Of a stretch of 64,000 nt of DNA, positions 53,924-63,377 are shown piece by piece. Each line of letters starts with the position of its first letter. Positions within the stretch are counted from its first letter, which is position 1. The translations under genes were made by a program, and so were the position numbers. The notes under the pieces were generated by a model. That model had not been told where the DNA came from. It worked only from the letters and a program-made list of their open reading frames with translations, and searched no databases. Source of the DNA: Solwaraspora sp. WMMA2065 (GTDB lineage Bacteria; Actinomycetota; Actinomycetes; Mycobacteriales; Micromonosporaceae); NCBI RefSeq assembly GCF_030345075.1, contig NZ_CP128361.1:2108001-2172000 (forward strand), in the 5' to 3' direction.

Positions 53924-53977
53924 CCGGTCGTCCGCGTCCGCGTGGGCGGCACGCACCCGGCGGACGCGGACGACCGG
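53924..53977 (-). terminator. 18-bp hairpin between the Rieske lipoprotein and uvrC
   Basis: CCGGTCGTCCGCGTCCGC (53924-53941) and GCGGACGCGGACGACCGG (53960-53977) are perfect 18-bp complements around an 18-base loop. It begins 6 bases past the Rieske stop on the minus strand and ends 32 bases before the uvrC ATG, so it should end Rieske transcription and insulate uvrC. Confidence 0.75.
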
Positions 53978-53982
53978 ACCCG

Positions 53983-54492
53983 TCAGGCCACCGAGATGGT
54001 CTCGCCGTCGACGGTAATGGTCTTCTCCTCCAGCGGCGCCGACGCCGGGCCGGAGAGCACCGAGCCGTCGGAAATGGAGAAGCTGCTGAAGTGGCAGGTG
54101 CAGTTGATGGTGCCACCGTCGAGGTTGGCCACCGGGCAGCCCTGGTGGGTGCAGACGTTGCTGAATGCCTTGAACTCTCCCTCGGCGGGCTGGGTGACCA
54201 CGACCCCCTGGGCGGCGAGGATGACGCCGCTGCCGACCGGCACCTGGCCGGTGGTGAGCCCGTCGCCGCCGGACCCGGTGTCGCCGCCGCCGTCCGTTCC
54301 GCTGTCCGTACCGCCGTCCGTGCCGGCGGGCTGGCCCGCGTCGACCGGCGCGTTCGCACCGTCGCCCAGGTCGTCGTCGGTACCGGTGCCGCAGGCGGCG
54401 AGCGCCACGGTCGCTCCGACCCCGCTTGCGCCGATCAGCAGCGCCCGGCGGCTGGTCGGACCGGTGTCGGTCGTCGTCTGGTGCTCAGTCAT
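53983..54492 (-). CDS. Exported Rieske [2Fe-2S] lipoprotein
   Basis: A 169-aa protein with a twin-arginine signal: [22 protein letters not shown] (residues 13-34, key residues), ending in an LAAC lipobox, so it is probably exported folded and lipid-anchored outside the membrane. A flexible linker of Gly, Asp and Thr (about 35-78) follows. The Rieske domain (80-169) has [10 protein letters not shown] and NCTCHFSSF, the CxH and CxxH ligands plus a disulfide pair as in respiratory Rieske proteins. A role in an extracellular redox chain is likely. The partner is not encoded nearby. Confidence 0.9.
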   Translation of the reverse strand: MTEHQTTTDTGPTSRRALLIGASGVGATVALAACGTGTDDDLGDGANAPVDAGQPAGTDGGTDSGTDGGGDTGSGGDGLTTGQVPVGSGVILAAQGVVVTQPAEGEFKAFSNVCTHQGCPVANLDGGTINCTCHFSSFSISDGSVLSGPASAPLEEKTITVDGETISVA

Positions 54493-54637
54493 TCAGCTTG
54501 CCTCCTGTCAGTTGCCACGGCTGGTCGTCCGTGGCCACGCCAGTAGAAACGGCGACGCGTCACGAACGGTTCATCCCGGTATGACGGTAGGACCATGATT
54601 CATACGCAGCCGTAGACGCCGCTGTACGGGAGCTGTG

Positions 54638-57622
54638 TCAATGCTGTGCGACGGCTTCGGCCGCCCGGCGCCCACCAGTGCCGCGCTTGGCTCTGGCCGT
54701 CGGGCTCTTCGTCCGGCCGGGCGTACCGTTGGCCTTCGCGGCCCGCGCGGACGCGGCGGCGGCTCCACCGGCGTCGCCGGCGCGGCCCAGGACCGGGCGC
54801 AGGAACGCCCCGGTGTGGCTCTCGGCGACCTCGGCGACCTCCTCCGGCGTGCCGGCGGCCACCACGGTGCCGCCCCGGTGCCCGCCCTCCGGCCCCATGT
54901 CGATCAGCCAGTCGGCGGTCTTGATCACGTCGAGGTTGTGCTCGATGACCACCACGGTGTTGCCCTTGTCGACCAGACCGGCCAGCACGGTCAGCAGCTT
55001 GCGGATGTCCTCGAAGTGCAGCCCGGTGGTCGGCTCGTCGAGCACGTAGACGGTCCGGCCCGTGGAGCGTTTCTGCAACTCGGAGGCGAGCTTGACGCGC
55101 TGTGCCTCGCCGCCGGACAGGGTCGGCGCCGGCTGGCCGAGCCGTACGTAGCCCAGGCCGACGTCGACCAGGGTCTTCAGGTGCCGGTGGATCGCCGGGA
55201 TGGCCTCGAAGAAGTCGGCAGCCTCCTCGATCGGCATCTGCAGAATCTCGGCGATGGTGCGGCCCTTGTAGTGGACCTCGAGGGTCTCCCGGTTGTACCG
55301 GTCGCCCTTGCAGACCTCGCACGGCACGTAGACGTCCGGCAGGAAGTTCATCTCGATCTTGATGGTGCCGTCGCCCGAGCACGCCTCGCACCGGCCGCCC
55401 TTGACGTTGAACGAGAACCGCCCCGGACCGTAGCCGCGCACCTTGGCCTCGGTCGTCTCGGCGAACAACCGGCGGACGTGGTCGAACACCCCGGTGTAGG
55501 TCGCCGGATTCGACCGTGGGGTACGGCCGATCGGCGACTGGTCGACGCCGACGACCTTGTCCACGTGGTCCAGCCCGGTGATCCGGGTGTGCCGGCCGGG
55601 CACCAGCCGGGCGTTGTTGATCTGGTTGGCCAGTACGGTGTAGAGGATGTCGTTGACCAGCGTCGACTTGCCGGAGCCGCTGACCCCGGTGACCGCGATC
55701 AGCTGGCCGAGCGGGAACGTGACGGTCAGGTTGCGCAGGTTGTGCTCGCGGGCGCCGTGCACCACCAGCTCCCGGCCGGCCGTCGCCGGCCGCCGGGTGG
55801 CCGGCACCGGGATCGCCCTGCGACCGGACAGGTACGCCCCGGTCAGCGACTCGTCGCTGGTCAGTAGCTCGTCGACCGGCCCGCTGTGCACGATCCGGCC
55901 GCCGTGCTCACCGGCGCCCGGCCCGATGTCGACGATCCAGTCGGCGGTCCGGATGGTGTCCTCGTCGTGCTCGACCACGATCAGCGTGTTGCCCAGGCCG
56001 CGCAGCCGCACCAGGGTTTCGATCAGCCGGTGGTTGTCCCGCTGGTGCAACCCGATCGACGGCTCGTCCAGCACGTACAGCACCCCGACCAGGCCGGAGC
56101 CGATCTGGGTGGCGAGCCGGATCCGCTGCGCCTCGCCGCCGGACAGGGTGCCGGCCGGGCGGTCCAGCGACAGGTAGTCCAGTCCGACGTCGACCAGGAA
56201 CCGCAGCCGGGCGTTGATCTCCTTGAGCACCCGCTCGGCGATCATCTTCTGCCGGTCGGTGAGCACCAGCCCGCCCAGCAGGTCGGCGCACTCGCCGACG
56301 GACAGCCCGGTCACCTCGGCGATGTTGCGCCCGGCCACGGTCACCGCGAGCACCTCGGGCTTGAGCCGGGCGCCGCCGCACGACCCGCACGGCACGTCCC
56401 GCATGTAGCCCTCGTACTTCTCCCGCGACCATTCCGACTCGGTGTCGGTGTGCCGCCGCTCGATCCACTGCACCACGCCCTCGAAGCCGGTGTAGTAGGA
56501 CCGCTCCCGGCCGTACTTGTTGCGGTAGCGGACGTGCACCTGGTCGTCGGCGCCGTACAGGATGGTCTTCTGCGCCCGGCTGGGCAGTTTGCGCCACGGG
56601 GTGTCCAGGTCGAAGTGCTCCGCCTCGCCGAGCGCGGCCAGCAGCCGGGCGAAGTACTCCTGGGTCTGCCCGCCGGACCACGGCTGGATGGCGCCGTCGC
56701 GCAGGGAGCGCTCCACGTCCGGGACGACCAGCTCCGCGTCGACCTCTTTCTTGGTCCCCAGACCGACGCATTCCGGGCAGGCACCGTAGGGCGCGTTGAA
56801 CGAGAAGACCCGCGGCTCCAGGTCCTCGATCGCCAGCGGATGATCGTTCGGGCAGGCCAGGTGCTCGGAGAAGCGTCGCTCGCGGGCCGGGTCGTCCTCG
56901 GCGAGGTCGACGAAGTCGAGCAGCACGATGCCACCGGTGAGGCCGAGCGCCGACTCCACCGAGTCGGTCAGCCGACGCCGGGCGCTGGCCTTGACGGTCA
57001 GCCGGTCGACGACCACCTCGATCGTGTGCTTCTCCTGCTTCTTGAGCTTCGGCGGCTCGGTCAACGGGTGGACCACGCCGTCGACCCGGGCCCGGGCGTA
57101 CCCCTTGGCCTGCAGATCGGCGAAGAGGTCGAGGTACTCGCCCTTGCGCCCGCGCACCACCGGGGCGAGCACCATGAACCGGGTGCCCTCGGGCATGGCC
57201 AGCACCCGGTCGACGATCTGCTGCGGGGTCTGTCGGGAGATCCGCTCGCCGCAGACCGGGCAGTGCGGCTCGCCGACCCGGGCGAAGAGCAGCCGCAGGT
57301 AGTCGTAGACCTCGGTGATCGTGCCGACGGTGGACCGCGGGTTGCGCGAGGTGGACTTCTGGTCGATGGAGACCGCCGGAGACAGCCCTTCGATGAAGTC
57401 GACGTCCGGTTTGTCCATCTGGCCGAGAAACTGCCGGGCGTACGACGACAGCGACTCGACATAGCGCCGCTGTCCCTCGGCGAAGATGGTGTCGAACGCG
57501 AGGCTCGACTTGCCCGAGCCGGACAGCCCGGTGAACACGATGAGCGCGTCACGTGGCAGGTCAAGGCTGACGTCGCGGAGGTTGTGCTCACGCGCGCCAC
57601 GGATGATCAATCGGTCGGCCAC
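54638..57622 (-). CDS. uvrA: Excinuclease ABC subunit A
   Basis: A 994-aa damage-recognition ATPase. [15 protein letters not shown] is the first Walker A near 35, and [15 protein letters not shown] the second near 650. Zinc modules are at [20 protein letters not shown] with CPECVGLG, and [17 protein letters not shown] with CEVCKG. Two LSGGEAQR signatures complete the ABC pairs. The C-terminal 45 residues are a basic Ala/Gly/Lys tail common in actinobacteria. GTG 57622 was chosen because it gives the conserved [16 protein letters not shown] start; GTG 57649 is an alternative. A damage-type promoter motif lies upstream (separate entry). Confidence 0.95.
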   Translation of the reverse strand: MADRLIIRGAREHNLRDVSLDLPRDALIVFTGLSGSGKSSLAFDTIFAEGQRRYVESLSSYARQFLGQMDKPDVDFIEGLSPAVSIDQKSTSRNPRSTVGTITEVYDYLRLLFARVGEPHCPVCGERISRQTPQQIVDRVLAMPEGTRFMVLAPVVRGRKGEYLDLFADLQAKGYARARVDGVVHPLTEPPKLKKQEKHTIEVVVDRLTVKASARRRLTDSVESALGLTGGIVLLDFVDLAEDDPARERRFSEHLACPNDHPLAIEDLEPRVFSFNAPYGACPECVGLGTKKEVDAELVVPDVERSLRDGAIQPWSGGQTQEYFARLLAALGEAEHFDLDTPWRKLPSRAQKTILYGADDQVHVRYRNKYGRERSYYTGFEGVVQWIERRHTDTESEWSREKYEGYMRDVPCGSCGGARLKPEVLAVTVAGRNIAEVTGLSVGECADLLGGLVLTDRQKMIAERVLKEINARLRFLVDVGLDYLSLDRPAGTLSGGEAQRIRLATQIGSGLVGVLYVLDEPSIGLHQRDNHRLIETLVRLRGLGNTLIVVEHDEDTIRTADWIVDIGPGAGEHGGRIVHSGPVDELLTSDESLTGAYLSGRRAIPVPATRRPATAGRELVVHGAREHNLRNLTVTFPLGQLIAVTGVSGSGKSTLVNDILYTVLANQINNARLVPGRHTRITGLDHVDKVVGVDQSPIGRTPRSNPATYTGVFDHVRRLFAETTEAKVRGYGPGRFSFNVKGGRCEACSGDGTIKIEMNFLPDVYVPCEVCKGDRYNRETLEVHYKGRTIAEILQMPIEEAADFFEAIPAIHRHLKTLVDVGLGYVRLGQPAPTLSGGEAQRVKLASELQKRSTGRTVYVLDEPTTGLHFEDIRKLLTVLAGLVDKGNTVVVIEHNLDVIKTADWLIDMGPEGGHRGGTVVAAGTPEEVAEVAESHTGAFLRPVLGRAGDAGGAAAASARAAKANGTPGRTKSPTARAKRGTGGRRAAEAVAQH

Positions 57623-57735
57623 GGTCCGCCTGCTCCCGTAGAGGCTCACAAGATCTGCGTTGGTCGGGTGTCTGAATCGTCATTTTCGTCGCTTCTAGCC
57701 AGTGGTCTGTAGCTGACCTGGCCGACGCCCCGGCA

Positions 57736-57758
57736 ACTGTAGCCCCAGGCTCCGACAA
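57736..57758 (-). promoter_or_regulatory. RecA-independent DNA-damage (PafBC-type) promoter of uvrA
   Basis: On the minus strand TTGTCGGAG (57758-57750), 8 bases and TACAGT (57741-57736) match the published RecA-NDp/PafBC consensus TTGTCRGTG-N8-TANNNT with one mismatch (A for T). It lies 114 bases upstream of the uvrA start. No LexA box of the TCGAAC-N4-GTTCGA type was found there. The motif is known to drive repair genes in mycobacteria; activity here is inferred. Confidence 0.55.
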
Positions 57759-58027
57759 CTCTGCCCGACACACGTCGTCACCCGATCGAGGTACCCCGGA
57801 ACCAGTCCCGCCGATACCGCCCGGGCGGGCCGGATCGGCCGGCATACTGCACATACTGGTCAAGTCACCCATTGACCTGGCGTGGAGCAGGGGGTTCCTC
57901 CACGTGTCAGCGGGCCGGCCCGTCCGATCGGGGGGTGGGACGGGTCGGCCCCCGCTGCCACCCGGCCGGCAGGACCGACCAAGCCGGCAATGTCGGGCCG
58001 GTCAGCGGCACCGTATCCTCTGGTCCC
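57759..58027. other. Upstream region of the LCP gene with a strong inverted repeat
   Basis: The divergent gap from uvrA (57623) to the LCP start (58028) is 405 bases and holds no gene. Within it, about 57909-57956 can fold as AGCGGG...CCCGTCC / GGACGGG...CCCGCT around a G-rich loop, giving a stable hairpin in the leader of the LCP gene. TATCCTCTGGTCCC lies just before the ATG. No clear -35/-10 pair for the LCP gene was seen. Confidence 0.45.
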
Positions 58028-59152
58028 ATGTCCGACGCTGTCTCCGACGCCACGGTCGACGCGAACGCTACGCCCGATGCGAGAGTCATGCTCGATACGA
58101 ATCTCAAACCCGACGCGGCCGTACCCGAAACCGACGGGTCGCCGCCCGGCACGACAGGGCAGCAGCCCTCCCGCCGCCGTGGCGGCCGCTGGCTGCGTCT
58201 CGCCCTGCTCGTCACAGGGCTGTCGCTGATCCTGGTGGTCGGCGGTACCGCCGCCGCCGGGTGGCTGTACGCCCGGTCCGTCGAGTCGCACGTCGACAAG
58301 GTGGAGATCTTCACCGCACTGCCCGAGGCGCAACGCCCGGTCAAGGCCGTCGAGCAGGCGAGGAACTTCTTGATCGTCGGCAGCGACTCGCGGGATCCGG
58401 ACACCTCCGGTTCCCGCACCGACACGATCATCCTGGCGCACCTGCCGGCCGACCGCGGCGGCGTACAGATGATCTCCATCCCCCGGGACACCTGGGTCCG
58501 GGTGCCGGACCCGGACGGCGGCGACGGCCGCCAAGACAAGATCAACTCCGCGTACGCGACCGGCGGGACGCCGCTGCTGGTGCAGACCGTGGAGGGATTC
58601 ACCGGGGTCCGGATCGACCACGTGGTGCTCATCGACTTCGCCGGCTTCGCCGAGATCATCGACGCCGTCGGCGGAATCGAACTCGCCGTCGACGAGTCGT
58701 TCACCTCGGTCCACCCGCCATACCGGCAGTTCACCGCCGGGCTGCAGCAGATGGACGGCGACACCGCGCTGGACTACGCCCGGCAGCGCAAGCAGTTCGC
58801 CGACGGCGACTTCACCCGGGTGCGGCACCAGCAGGAGATCATCGCGGCGGTGCTGGACCAGGCCAGCGGCAGTGGGCTGCTCACCAGCCCGGGCCGGCTC
58901 GACGACTTCCTGCGCGCCACCGCCGACGCGGTCACCGTGGACGAGGGCACCTCGGTGTTCGACACGGTGTGGGCGCTGCGGCAGCTGCGCAGCACCGACC
59001 TGACCATGCTCACCTCGCCGTCGGCGGGCACCGGTCAGCAGGCCGGGCAGAGTGTCGTGTTCCCCGACGACGCGGCCGCGGCCGACCTGTACGCGGCGGT
59101 CCGCGGCGACACCGTCGACGACTGGCTGCGCGAACACCCGACCGGCCGCTGA
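58028..59152 (+). CDS. LytR-CpsA-Psr (LCP) family protein
   Basis: A 374-aa type II membrane protein. A 50-residue polar cytoplasmic tail precedes one membrane segment (about 60-82, LALLVTGLSLILVVGGTAAA). The extracellular LCP domain follows: NFLIVGSDSRDPD, RTDTIILAHLP, MISIPRDTWV with the conserved Arg, KINSAYATGG and DYARQRKQFADGDFTRVRHQQ. LCP enzymes transfer polyprenyl-linked glycopolymers such as teichoic acid or arabinogalactan to peptidoglycan. The ATG at 58028 is the only start that keeps the usual tail length. rsgA ends 7 bases away on the opposite strand. Confidence 0.92.
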   Translation: MSDAVSDATVDANATPDARVMLDTNLKPDAAVPETDGSPPGTTGQQPSRRRGGRWLRLALLVTGLSLILVVGGTAAAGWLYARSVESHVDKVEIFTALPEAQRPVKAVEQARNFLIVGSDSRDPDTSGSRTDTIILAHLPADRGGVQMISIPRDTWVRVPDPDGGDGRQDKINSAYATGGTPLLVQTVEGFTGVRIDHVVLIDFAGFAEIIDAVGGIELAVDESFTSVHPPYRQFTAGLQQMDGDTALDYARQRKQFADGDFTRVRHQQEIIAAVLDQASGSGLLTSPGRLDDFLRATADAVTVDEGTSVFDTVWALRQLRSTDLTMLTSPSAGTGQQAGQSVVFPDDAAAADLYAAVRGDTVDDWLREHPTGR

Positions 59153-59159
59153 CCCGGCG

Positions 59160-60227
59160 TCACCGCTGCCGGTTACGTGCCCGGTTCTCCTTCGAGATCC
59201 GCTTCCACCTGGCCCGCTCGGCGGCGGCCAGCCGCGCGTCCCGGCGACGCATCTCATGCGCGACCTCCCGCTGCAGGCGCTGCCAACTCTCCCAGCGGCG
59301 CACCGGCAGGTCGCCGGACTCGATCGCGGCACGCACCGCGCAGCCCGGCTCACCGCTGTGCGCGCAGTCGGCGAACCGGCAGGCGGCGGCGAGCTCGGCC
59401 ACGTCGGAGAACGCCTCATCCAGGCCGTCGGCGGAGTCCAGCAGACCCACCGCCCGTACGCCCGGGGTGTCCAGCACCGCCCCGCCGCCGGGGATCGGGA
59501 TCAGCGCCCGGTAGGTGGTGGTGTGTCGGCCCTTGCCGTCGACCCGACGGATGGCCTGCACCCCCATCACCTCGGTGCCGGCCAGCGCATTCACCAGCGT
59601 CGACTTGCCCGCCCCGGACGGCCCCAGCAGCCCCAGGGTGCGGCCGGGCGCCGCGAGCCGGGACACCTCGTCGATGCCGTCACCGCGCTGCGCGCTGACC
59701 GCGATGACCGGTACGCCCGGTGCCACGGCGGACACCTGGTCGCCCACCGCCGCCGGGTCGGCCACCGCGTCGCACTTGGTCAGCAGGACCACCGGCTCGG
59801 CGCCGGACTCCCAGGCCAACGCCAGGAAGCGTTCGATGCGGCCCAGGTCGGGTGCCGGGTGCATCGGTTCGACGACGGCGGCCGTGTCGACGTTGGCGGC
59901 GAGCACCTGCCCGGTGGAGTCCTTGTCGGCGGTACGGCGCACCAGCGCGGTCCGCCGGGGCAGCACCTGCTCGACGGTGGTCCGCTCGTCCGGCCAGGTC
60001 CGCACCAGCACCCAGTCGCCGGCGCAGGGCAGGGCCACCGGGTCGGACGCGGCGGCGGTGAGGACCGCGCCGGCGACACTGGCCCGCATCGGTCCGTCGG
60101 CCACCAGTACGGTGCACACCCCGCGGTCCACCCGGGCCACCCGGCCGGGCTGGTGGTCGGTGTCGGGAGCCGGCAGGGCACGGTCGTGGAAGGCGTCCCA
60201 GCCGAGGGACGCGAGATCGAACGTCAT
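59160..60227 (-). CDS. rsgA: Ribosome small subunit-dependent GTPase A
   Basis: A 355-aa circularly permuted GTPase for 30S maturation. An OB-fold comes first. The G motifs then occur in permuted order: LLTKCDA (G4), VSAQRGDG (G5), GPSGAGKSTLVN (G1) and LDTPGVR (G3). The C-terminal zinc site is CRFADCAHSGEPGC (C-x4-C-x-H-x5-C), followed by a basic tail. All residues needed for function appear present. It is divergent from the MBL gene across 210 bases rich in short CCGG repeats. Confidence 0.95.
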   Translation of the reverse strand: MTFDLASLGWDAFHDRALPAPDTDHQPGRVARVDRGVCTVLVADGPMRASVAGAVLTAAASDPVALPCAGDWVLVRTWPDERTTVEQVLPRRTALVRRTADKDSTGQVLAANVDTAAVVEPMHPAPDLGRIERFLALAWESGAEPVVLLTKCDAVADPAAVGDQVSAVAPGVPVIAVSAQRGDGIDEVSRLAAPGRTLGLLGPSGAGKSTLVNALAGTEVMGVQAIRRVDGKGRHTTTYRALIPIPGGGAVLDTPGVRAVGLLDSADGLDEAFSDVAELAAACRFADCAHSGEPGCAVRAAIESGDLPVRRWESWQRLQREVAHEMRRRDARLAAAERARWKRISKENRARNRQR

Positions 60228-60437
60228 GGGAACCCTTGTCAGGTCGTGGGGTGCCCGCCGGCCGGACCGGCCGGACGACCCCGGTGGGAAGGAGAGGCGG
60301 ACGGACCGCAGGGGACAGTCACGGTCACCACCACCTCCCTCCGGAGAGCTCTGCCTGACGCGTCACGGCAACGGTAGCCTTCTGACGGCAGCCGGGGAAA
60401 GCCAATTCCGCCCAGCCACGACCAGCAGGAGGTTCCG

Positions 60438-61091
60438 GTGCCCTACCAGGGAGATGTCACCGTCGGCGGCGCGCCGGACGTCCGGGAGCTGACCGGGCTC
60501 ACCATCACCAAGATCGCGGTCGGGCCGATGGACAACAACTCCTACCTGCTGCGCTGCACCAGCACCGGCGAGCAGGTGCTGATCGACGCGGCGAACGAGG
60601 CACCCCGGCTGCTGGAGCTGATCGGGCCGGCCGGGCTCGCCGCCGTGGTCACCACCCACCAGCACATGGACCACTGGGTCGCGCTGGAGGAGGTGGCCGC
60701 CGCGACCGGGGCCGCCTCGCTCGCCCACCCGGCCGACGCCGACGGGCTGCCCCTGGTCACCGCCACCATCACCGACGGCGACCGGGTCGCGGTCGGCGAC
60801 TGTGAACTGGAGGTCGTCCACCTGGTCGGGCACACGCCCGGCTCGGTCGCCCTGCTCTACCGGGATCCGCGCGGGGTGGCGCACCTGTTCACCGGCGACG
60901 CGTTGTTCCCCGGCGGGGTCGGCAACACCCGCGGCGACCGGCGCAACTTCCTGTCTCTGATCGACGACGTCGAGCGCAAGCTGTTCGACCGGCTGCCCGA
61001 CGACACCTGGTTCTACCCCGGTCACGGGAAGGACTCCACGCTCGGTGCCGAGCGTCCGGCGCTGCCACAGTGGCGGACCCGCGGTTGGTGA
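60438..61091 (+). CDS. MBL-fold metallo-hydrolase
   Basis: A 217-aa metallo-beta-lactamase fold protein of the glyoxalase II-like type. TTHQHMDHW near residue 72 is the HxHxDH motif, VGHTPGS near 132 the next His, LFTGDALFPGG near 154 the bridging Asp and FYPGHGKDS near 194 the last His. GDRRNFL and related sequence match actinobacterial members found near uvrA, whose role is unknown; a thioester or glutathione-analogue (mycothiol) adduct is a reasonable guess. GGAGG 6 bases before the GTG supports the start. Confidence 0.88.
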   Translation: MPYQGDVTVGGAPDVRELTGLTITKIAVGPMDNNSYLLRCTSTGEQVLIDAANEAPRLLELIGPAGLAAVVTTHQHMDHWVALEEVAAATGAASLAHPADADGLPLVTATITDGDRVAVGDCELEVVHLVGHTPGSVALLYRDPRGVAHLFTGDALFPGGVGNTRGDRRNFLSLIDDVERKLFDRLPDDTWFYPGHGKDSTLGAERPALPQWRTRGW

Positions 61092-61102
61092 CCCGTCACC
61101 GG

Positions 61103-61132
61103 CGACGCGGCGACGCGGCGACGCGGCGACGG
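61103..61132. repeat. 8-bp tandem repeat between convergent genes
   Basis: CGACGCGG is repeated 3.7 times (61103-61132), from just after the MBL stop to the SDR stop at 61133. It fills the whole 41-base gap between the two convergent genes. A slippage-prone simple repeat with no coding role. Confidence 0.75.
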
Positions 61133-62029
61133 TCAGATCGTGCGGCGACCGCCGGTCACGGCGAGCACCTCGCCGGTCGTGTAGCTGGACTCCTGCGAGG
61201 CGAAGAAGACGAACGACGGGGCCAGCTCCGCCGGCTGCGCCGGCCGACCGATCGGCGACGTGGTGCCGAACTTGCCCACCGCCTCCGGCGGCATGGTCGC
61301 CGGAATCAACGGCGTCCAGACCGGCCCGGGCGCCACCGAGTTCACCCGGATCCCCTGGTCGACCAGGTTCGCCGCCAGCCCTTTGGTGAAGTTCACGATG
61401 CCCGCCTTGGTGGTCGCGTAGTCCAACAACGACGGCGACGGATCGAACGCCTGGATCGACGACGTGTTGATGATGCTGGACCCCGGCGGCATGTGCGGCA
61501 CGGCCGCCCTGCAGATCCAGAACAACGCGTACAGGTTGGTCTTCAGCACCCGGTCGAACTGCTCGGTGGAGATCTCCGCGATCCCCTTCTCCTGCGCCAT
61601 CTGGTACCCGGCGTTGTTGACCAGAATGTCGATGCCGCCGAGCTCCTCGACGGCGCGTCGCACCAGCTCCACGCACTGATGCTCGGTGGTGATGTCGCCC
61701 GGTACCGGCACCGCCCGCCGGCCGGCCGACTCGACCAGCCGGACCGTCTCCCGGGCGTCGCGCTCCTCCTGCGGCAGGTACGACAGCACGACGTCGGCAC
61801 CTTCCCGGGCGAACGCGAGCGCCACCGCGCGACCGATCCCCGAGTCCCCGCCGGTGATCACCGCCCGCCGGTCGGTCAACCTGCCGGAGCCGCGGTAACT
61901 CTCCTCGCCGTGGTCCGGCGGCGGGTCCATCCTGACCCCGGTGCCCGGTGGCGGCTGCTTCTGCACCGGCTGCCCCCGCCGCTGACCGTACTGCTCCGTC
62001 GGATCCTGCCGGCTGTGCTGGTCGGCCAT
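61133..62029 (-). CDS. SDR oxidoreductase, general-stress type
   Basis: A 298-aa short-chain dehydrogenase with an extra N-terminal tail of about 45 residues rich in Gln, Pro and Arg, as in YdaD/YhdF/YhxC-type stress SDRs. Cofactor motif ITGGDSGIGRAVALAFAREG is at about 58-77. NNAG is present, then the catalytic Ser in INTSSIQAF and Tyr-Lys in LDYATTKAGI. End motif YTTGEVLAVTGGRRTI. Unlike the first SDR in the window, its active site is complete. ATG 62029 follows GGAGCGA by 5 bases. Substrate unknown; this type is often under SigB-like stress control. Confidence 0.88.
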   Translation of the reverse strand: MADQHSRQDPTEQYGQRRGQPVQKQPPPGTGVRMDPPPDHGEESYRGSGRLTDRRAVITGGDSGIGRAVALAFAREGADVVLSYLPQEERDARETVRLVESAGRRAVPVPGDITTEHQCVELVRRAVEELGGIDILVNNAGYQMAQEKGIAEISTEQFDRVLKTNLYALFWICRAAVPHMPPGSSIINTSSIQAFDPSPSLLDYATTKAGIVNFTKGLAANLVDQGIRVNSVAPGPVWTPLIPATMPPEAVGKFGTTSPIGRPAQPAELAPSFVFFASQESSYTTGEVLAVTGGRRTI

Positions 62030-62139
62030 GATCGTTCGCTCCTCACGGTACGGGCGCAACGGGTGTGAACACCGCAGCCGTACCCACACCACCCCGGACC
62101 GAAACCGCCTGCCGGTTCCCGAACCCAATCGCCGACCGC

Positions 62140-62958
62140 TCAGTTCTGCAGGAAGCCCTGGGCGACCCGGGCCTCGGCCAGCAACCGGGAGCAGGCCGCC
62201 GGGTCGGACTCGGTGATGGTGGGCACCTCGTCCTCGCCGCTGAGGCTGCGCAGGAACGCGAGTTCGGCGGGCCCGATGTGCCGGACCTTGCCGCTGTCGT
62301 GCACGACGTAGATCGGGTTCGGGGTCTGGATGGTGCACTGCACGAGGTACATGACGGTGTCTCCCGGGTCGTCGAGGTCGTCGATAATCCATCGTGGTCG
62401 GGGTGGTACCGGCGGTCGGATCGCGGTGACGATCTGCGCTGCTCGGGCGACGATCGTCGGTTTCTGAGCGACGATTGCCGGACCGGGACACTGGCTGTGT
62501 CCCCAGTCGAAGCCGTTCTCGGCACCCATGCTGTGGTGGCCCAGTCCGCGTTCGCGCGGGCTGTTCGCGTTGCGGACCGGCACGCCGTGTTCGAGGTGTG
62601 ATCGGGCCAGCAGTTGGGCGTTCGCCTCCAGCTGGGGTGCGGTGAGCCGGTCCGGCAGGAACCCCTCGTTCTCGATACTGAGCCAGGTGCGGTTGCCCGC
62701 CCGCTGTGTCCACGCCCGGATCTCGGTGTCGACCATCTGCGCGATGCGCCCGTCCTTGGCCACGACGAAGTGCGACGACACCCGCGACGCGGGGTTGCGC
62801 TGCCAGGCGATGGTGCCCTCGAAGTATCCGGCGGCGATGTGCACCACGATGCCGTGGTGCGCGTCGAGGCGGTCCTCCGGCTCGTTCAACGCACCGGTGC
62901 CGTTGCCGCTGTTCACGGTGGGACCCCGCCAGGTAGCGAGATCGGTCCAGATTCCCAT
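62140..62958 (-). CDS. N-acetylmuramoyl-L-alanine amidase (Amidase_2) domain protein
   Basis: A 272-aa protein. Residues 25-160 form the PGRP/Amidase_2 fold: GIVVHIAAGYFEGTI with the first zinc His, SSHFVVAKDGRIAQMVDTEIRAW, LSIENEGF, and GHSQCPGPAI with the late His and Cys. It cuts between muramic acid and the peptide, or binds peptidoglycan. Residues 195-272 are a small domain (VMYLVQCTIQTPNPIYVVHDSGKVRHIGP, key residues) similar to tails of phage and actinobacterial endolysins. No signal peptide is visible, so export or a phage-like holin route is open. AAGGAGG before the ATG supports the start. Confidence 0.85.
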   Translation of the reverse strand: MGIWTDLATWRGPTVNSGNGTGALNEPEDRLDAHHGIVVHIAAGYFEGTIAWQRNPASRVSSHFVVAKDGRIAQMVDTEIRAWTQRAGNRTWLSIENEGFLPDRLTAPQLEANAQLLARSHLEHGVPVRNANSPRERGLGHHSMGAENGFDWGHSQCPGPAIVAQKPTIVARAAQIVTAIRPPVPPRPRWIIDDLDDPGDTVMYLVQCTIQTPNPIYVVHDSGKVRHIGPAELAFLRSLSGEDEVPTITESDPAACSRLLAEARVAQGFLQN

Positions 62959-63377
62959 GTGGTGGTGCCTCCTTTCCCAGCCGGCGGATGGGTGGGTGGG
63001 TGGATCGATTCCGGTCGACGTCGGAGGAACGTGGGACCGTGGACCGGCTCGGCCGCCGCCTGCCGGGTGGCCCCGCTCACCGGGGCGGTTCCGCTCGCCG
63101 GTGCGGGCGCCGCCGCGACATCAGGTCCACTGTGCGCACCAGCTGGCCAGGCCGGTGACTCACCTCGACTGGCACGTCCGGCGACGACTCGACTCCGGTC
63201 CTCCCGGTGTCGTCAGTCCTGGTGACCGACGCCCTCCCGACGGTGCCATGTATCGAGAATAGCGTGACTAGCAAGCTCCTGACCAGGGCGAATAACTCTG
63301 AGTATTGGCAACGATGCGCAGGGTGTGAGTCGCTGCCGACTCTGGCCGGATGACACCGGCCCGCCGCCGGAAGATCC
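62959..63377. other. Intergenic region without a recognised gene
   Basis: These 419 bases lie between the amidase start and the CocE/NonD stop, both on minus. They hold the amidase ribosome binding site and a short G-run, GGGTGGGTGGGTGG (about 62989-63002), which could form a quadruplex. There is also a less GC-rich stretch at about 63255-63305 that may be the promoter. Open frames here lack coding character. Confidence 0.5.

Noticed and set aside
55886-57712. 608-aa open frame on + opposite uvrA
   Set aside because: Shadow of uvrA with the Val/Gly/Arg/Asp-rich pattern of antisense frames.
57623-57760. LexA box upstream of uvrA
   Set aside because: No TCGAAC-N4-GTTCGA or close variant was found; the PafBC-type motif explains control better.
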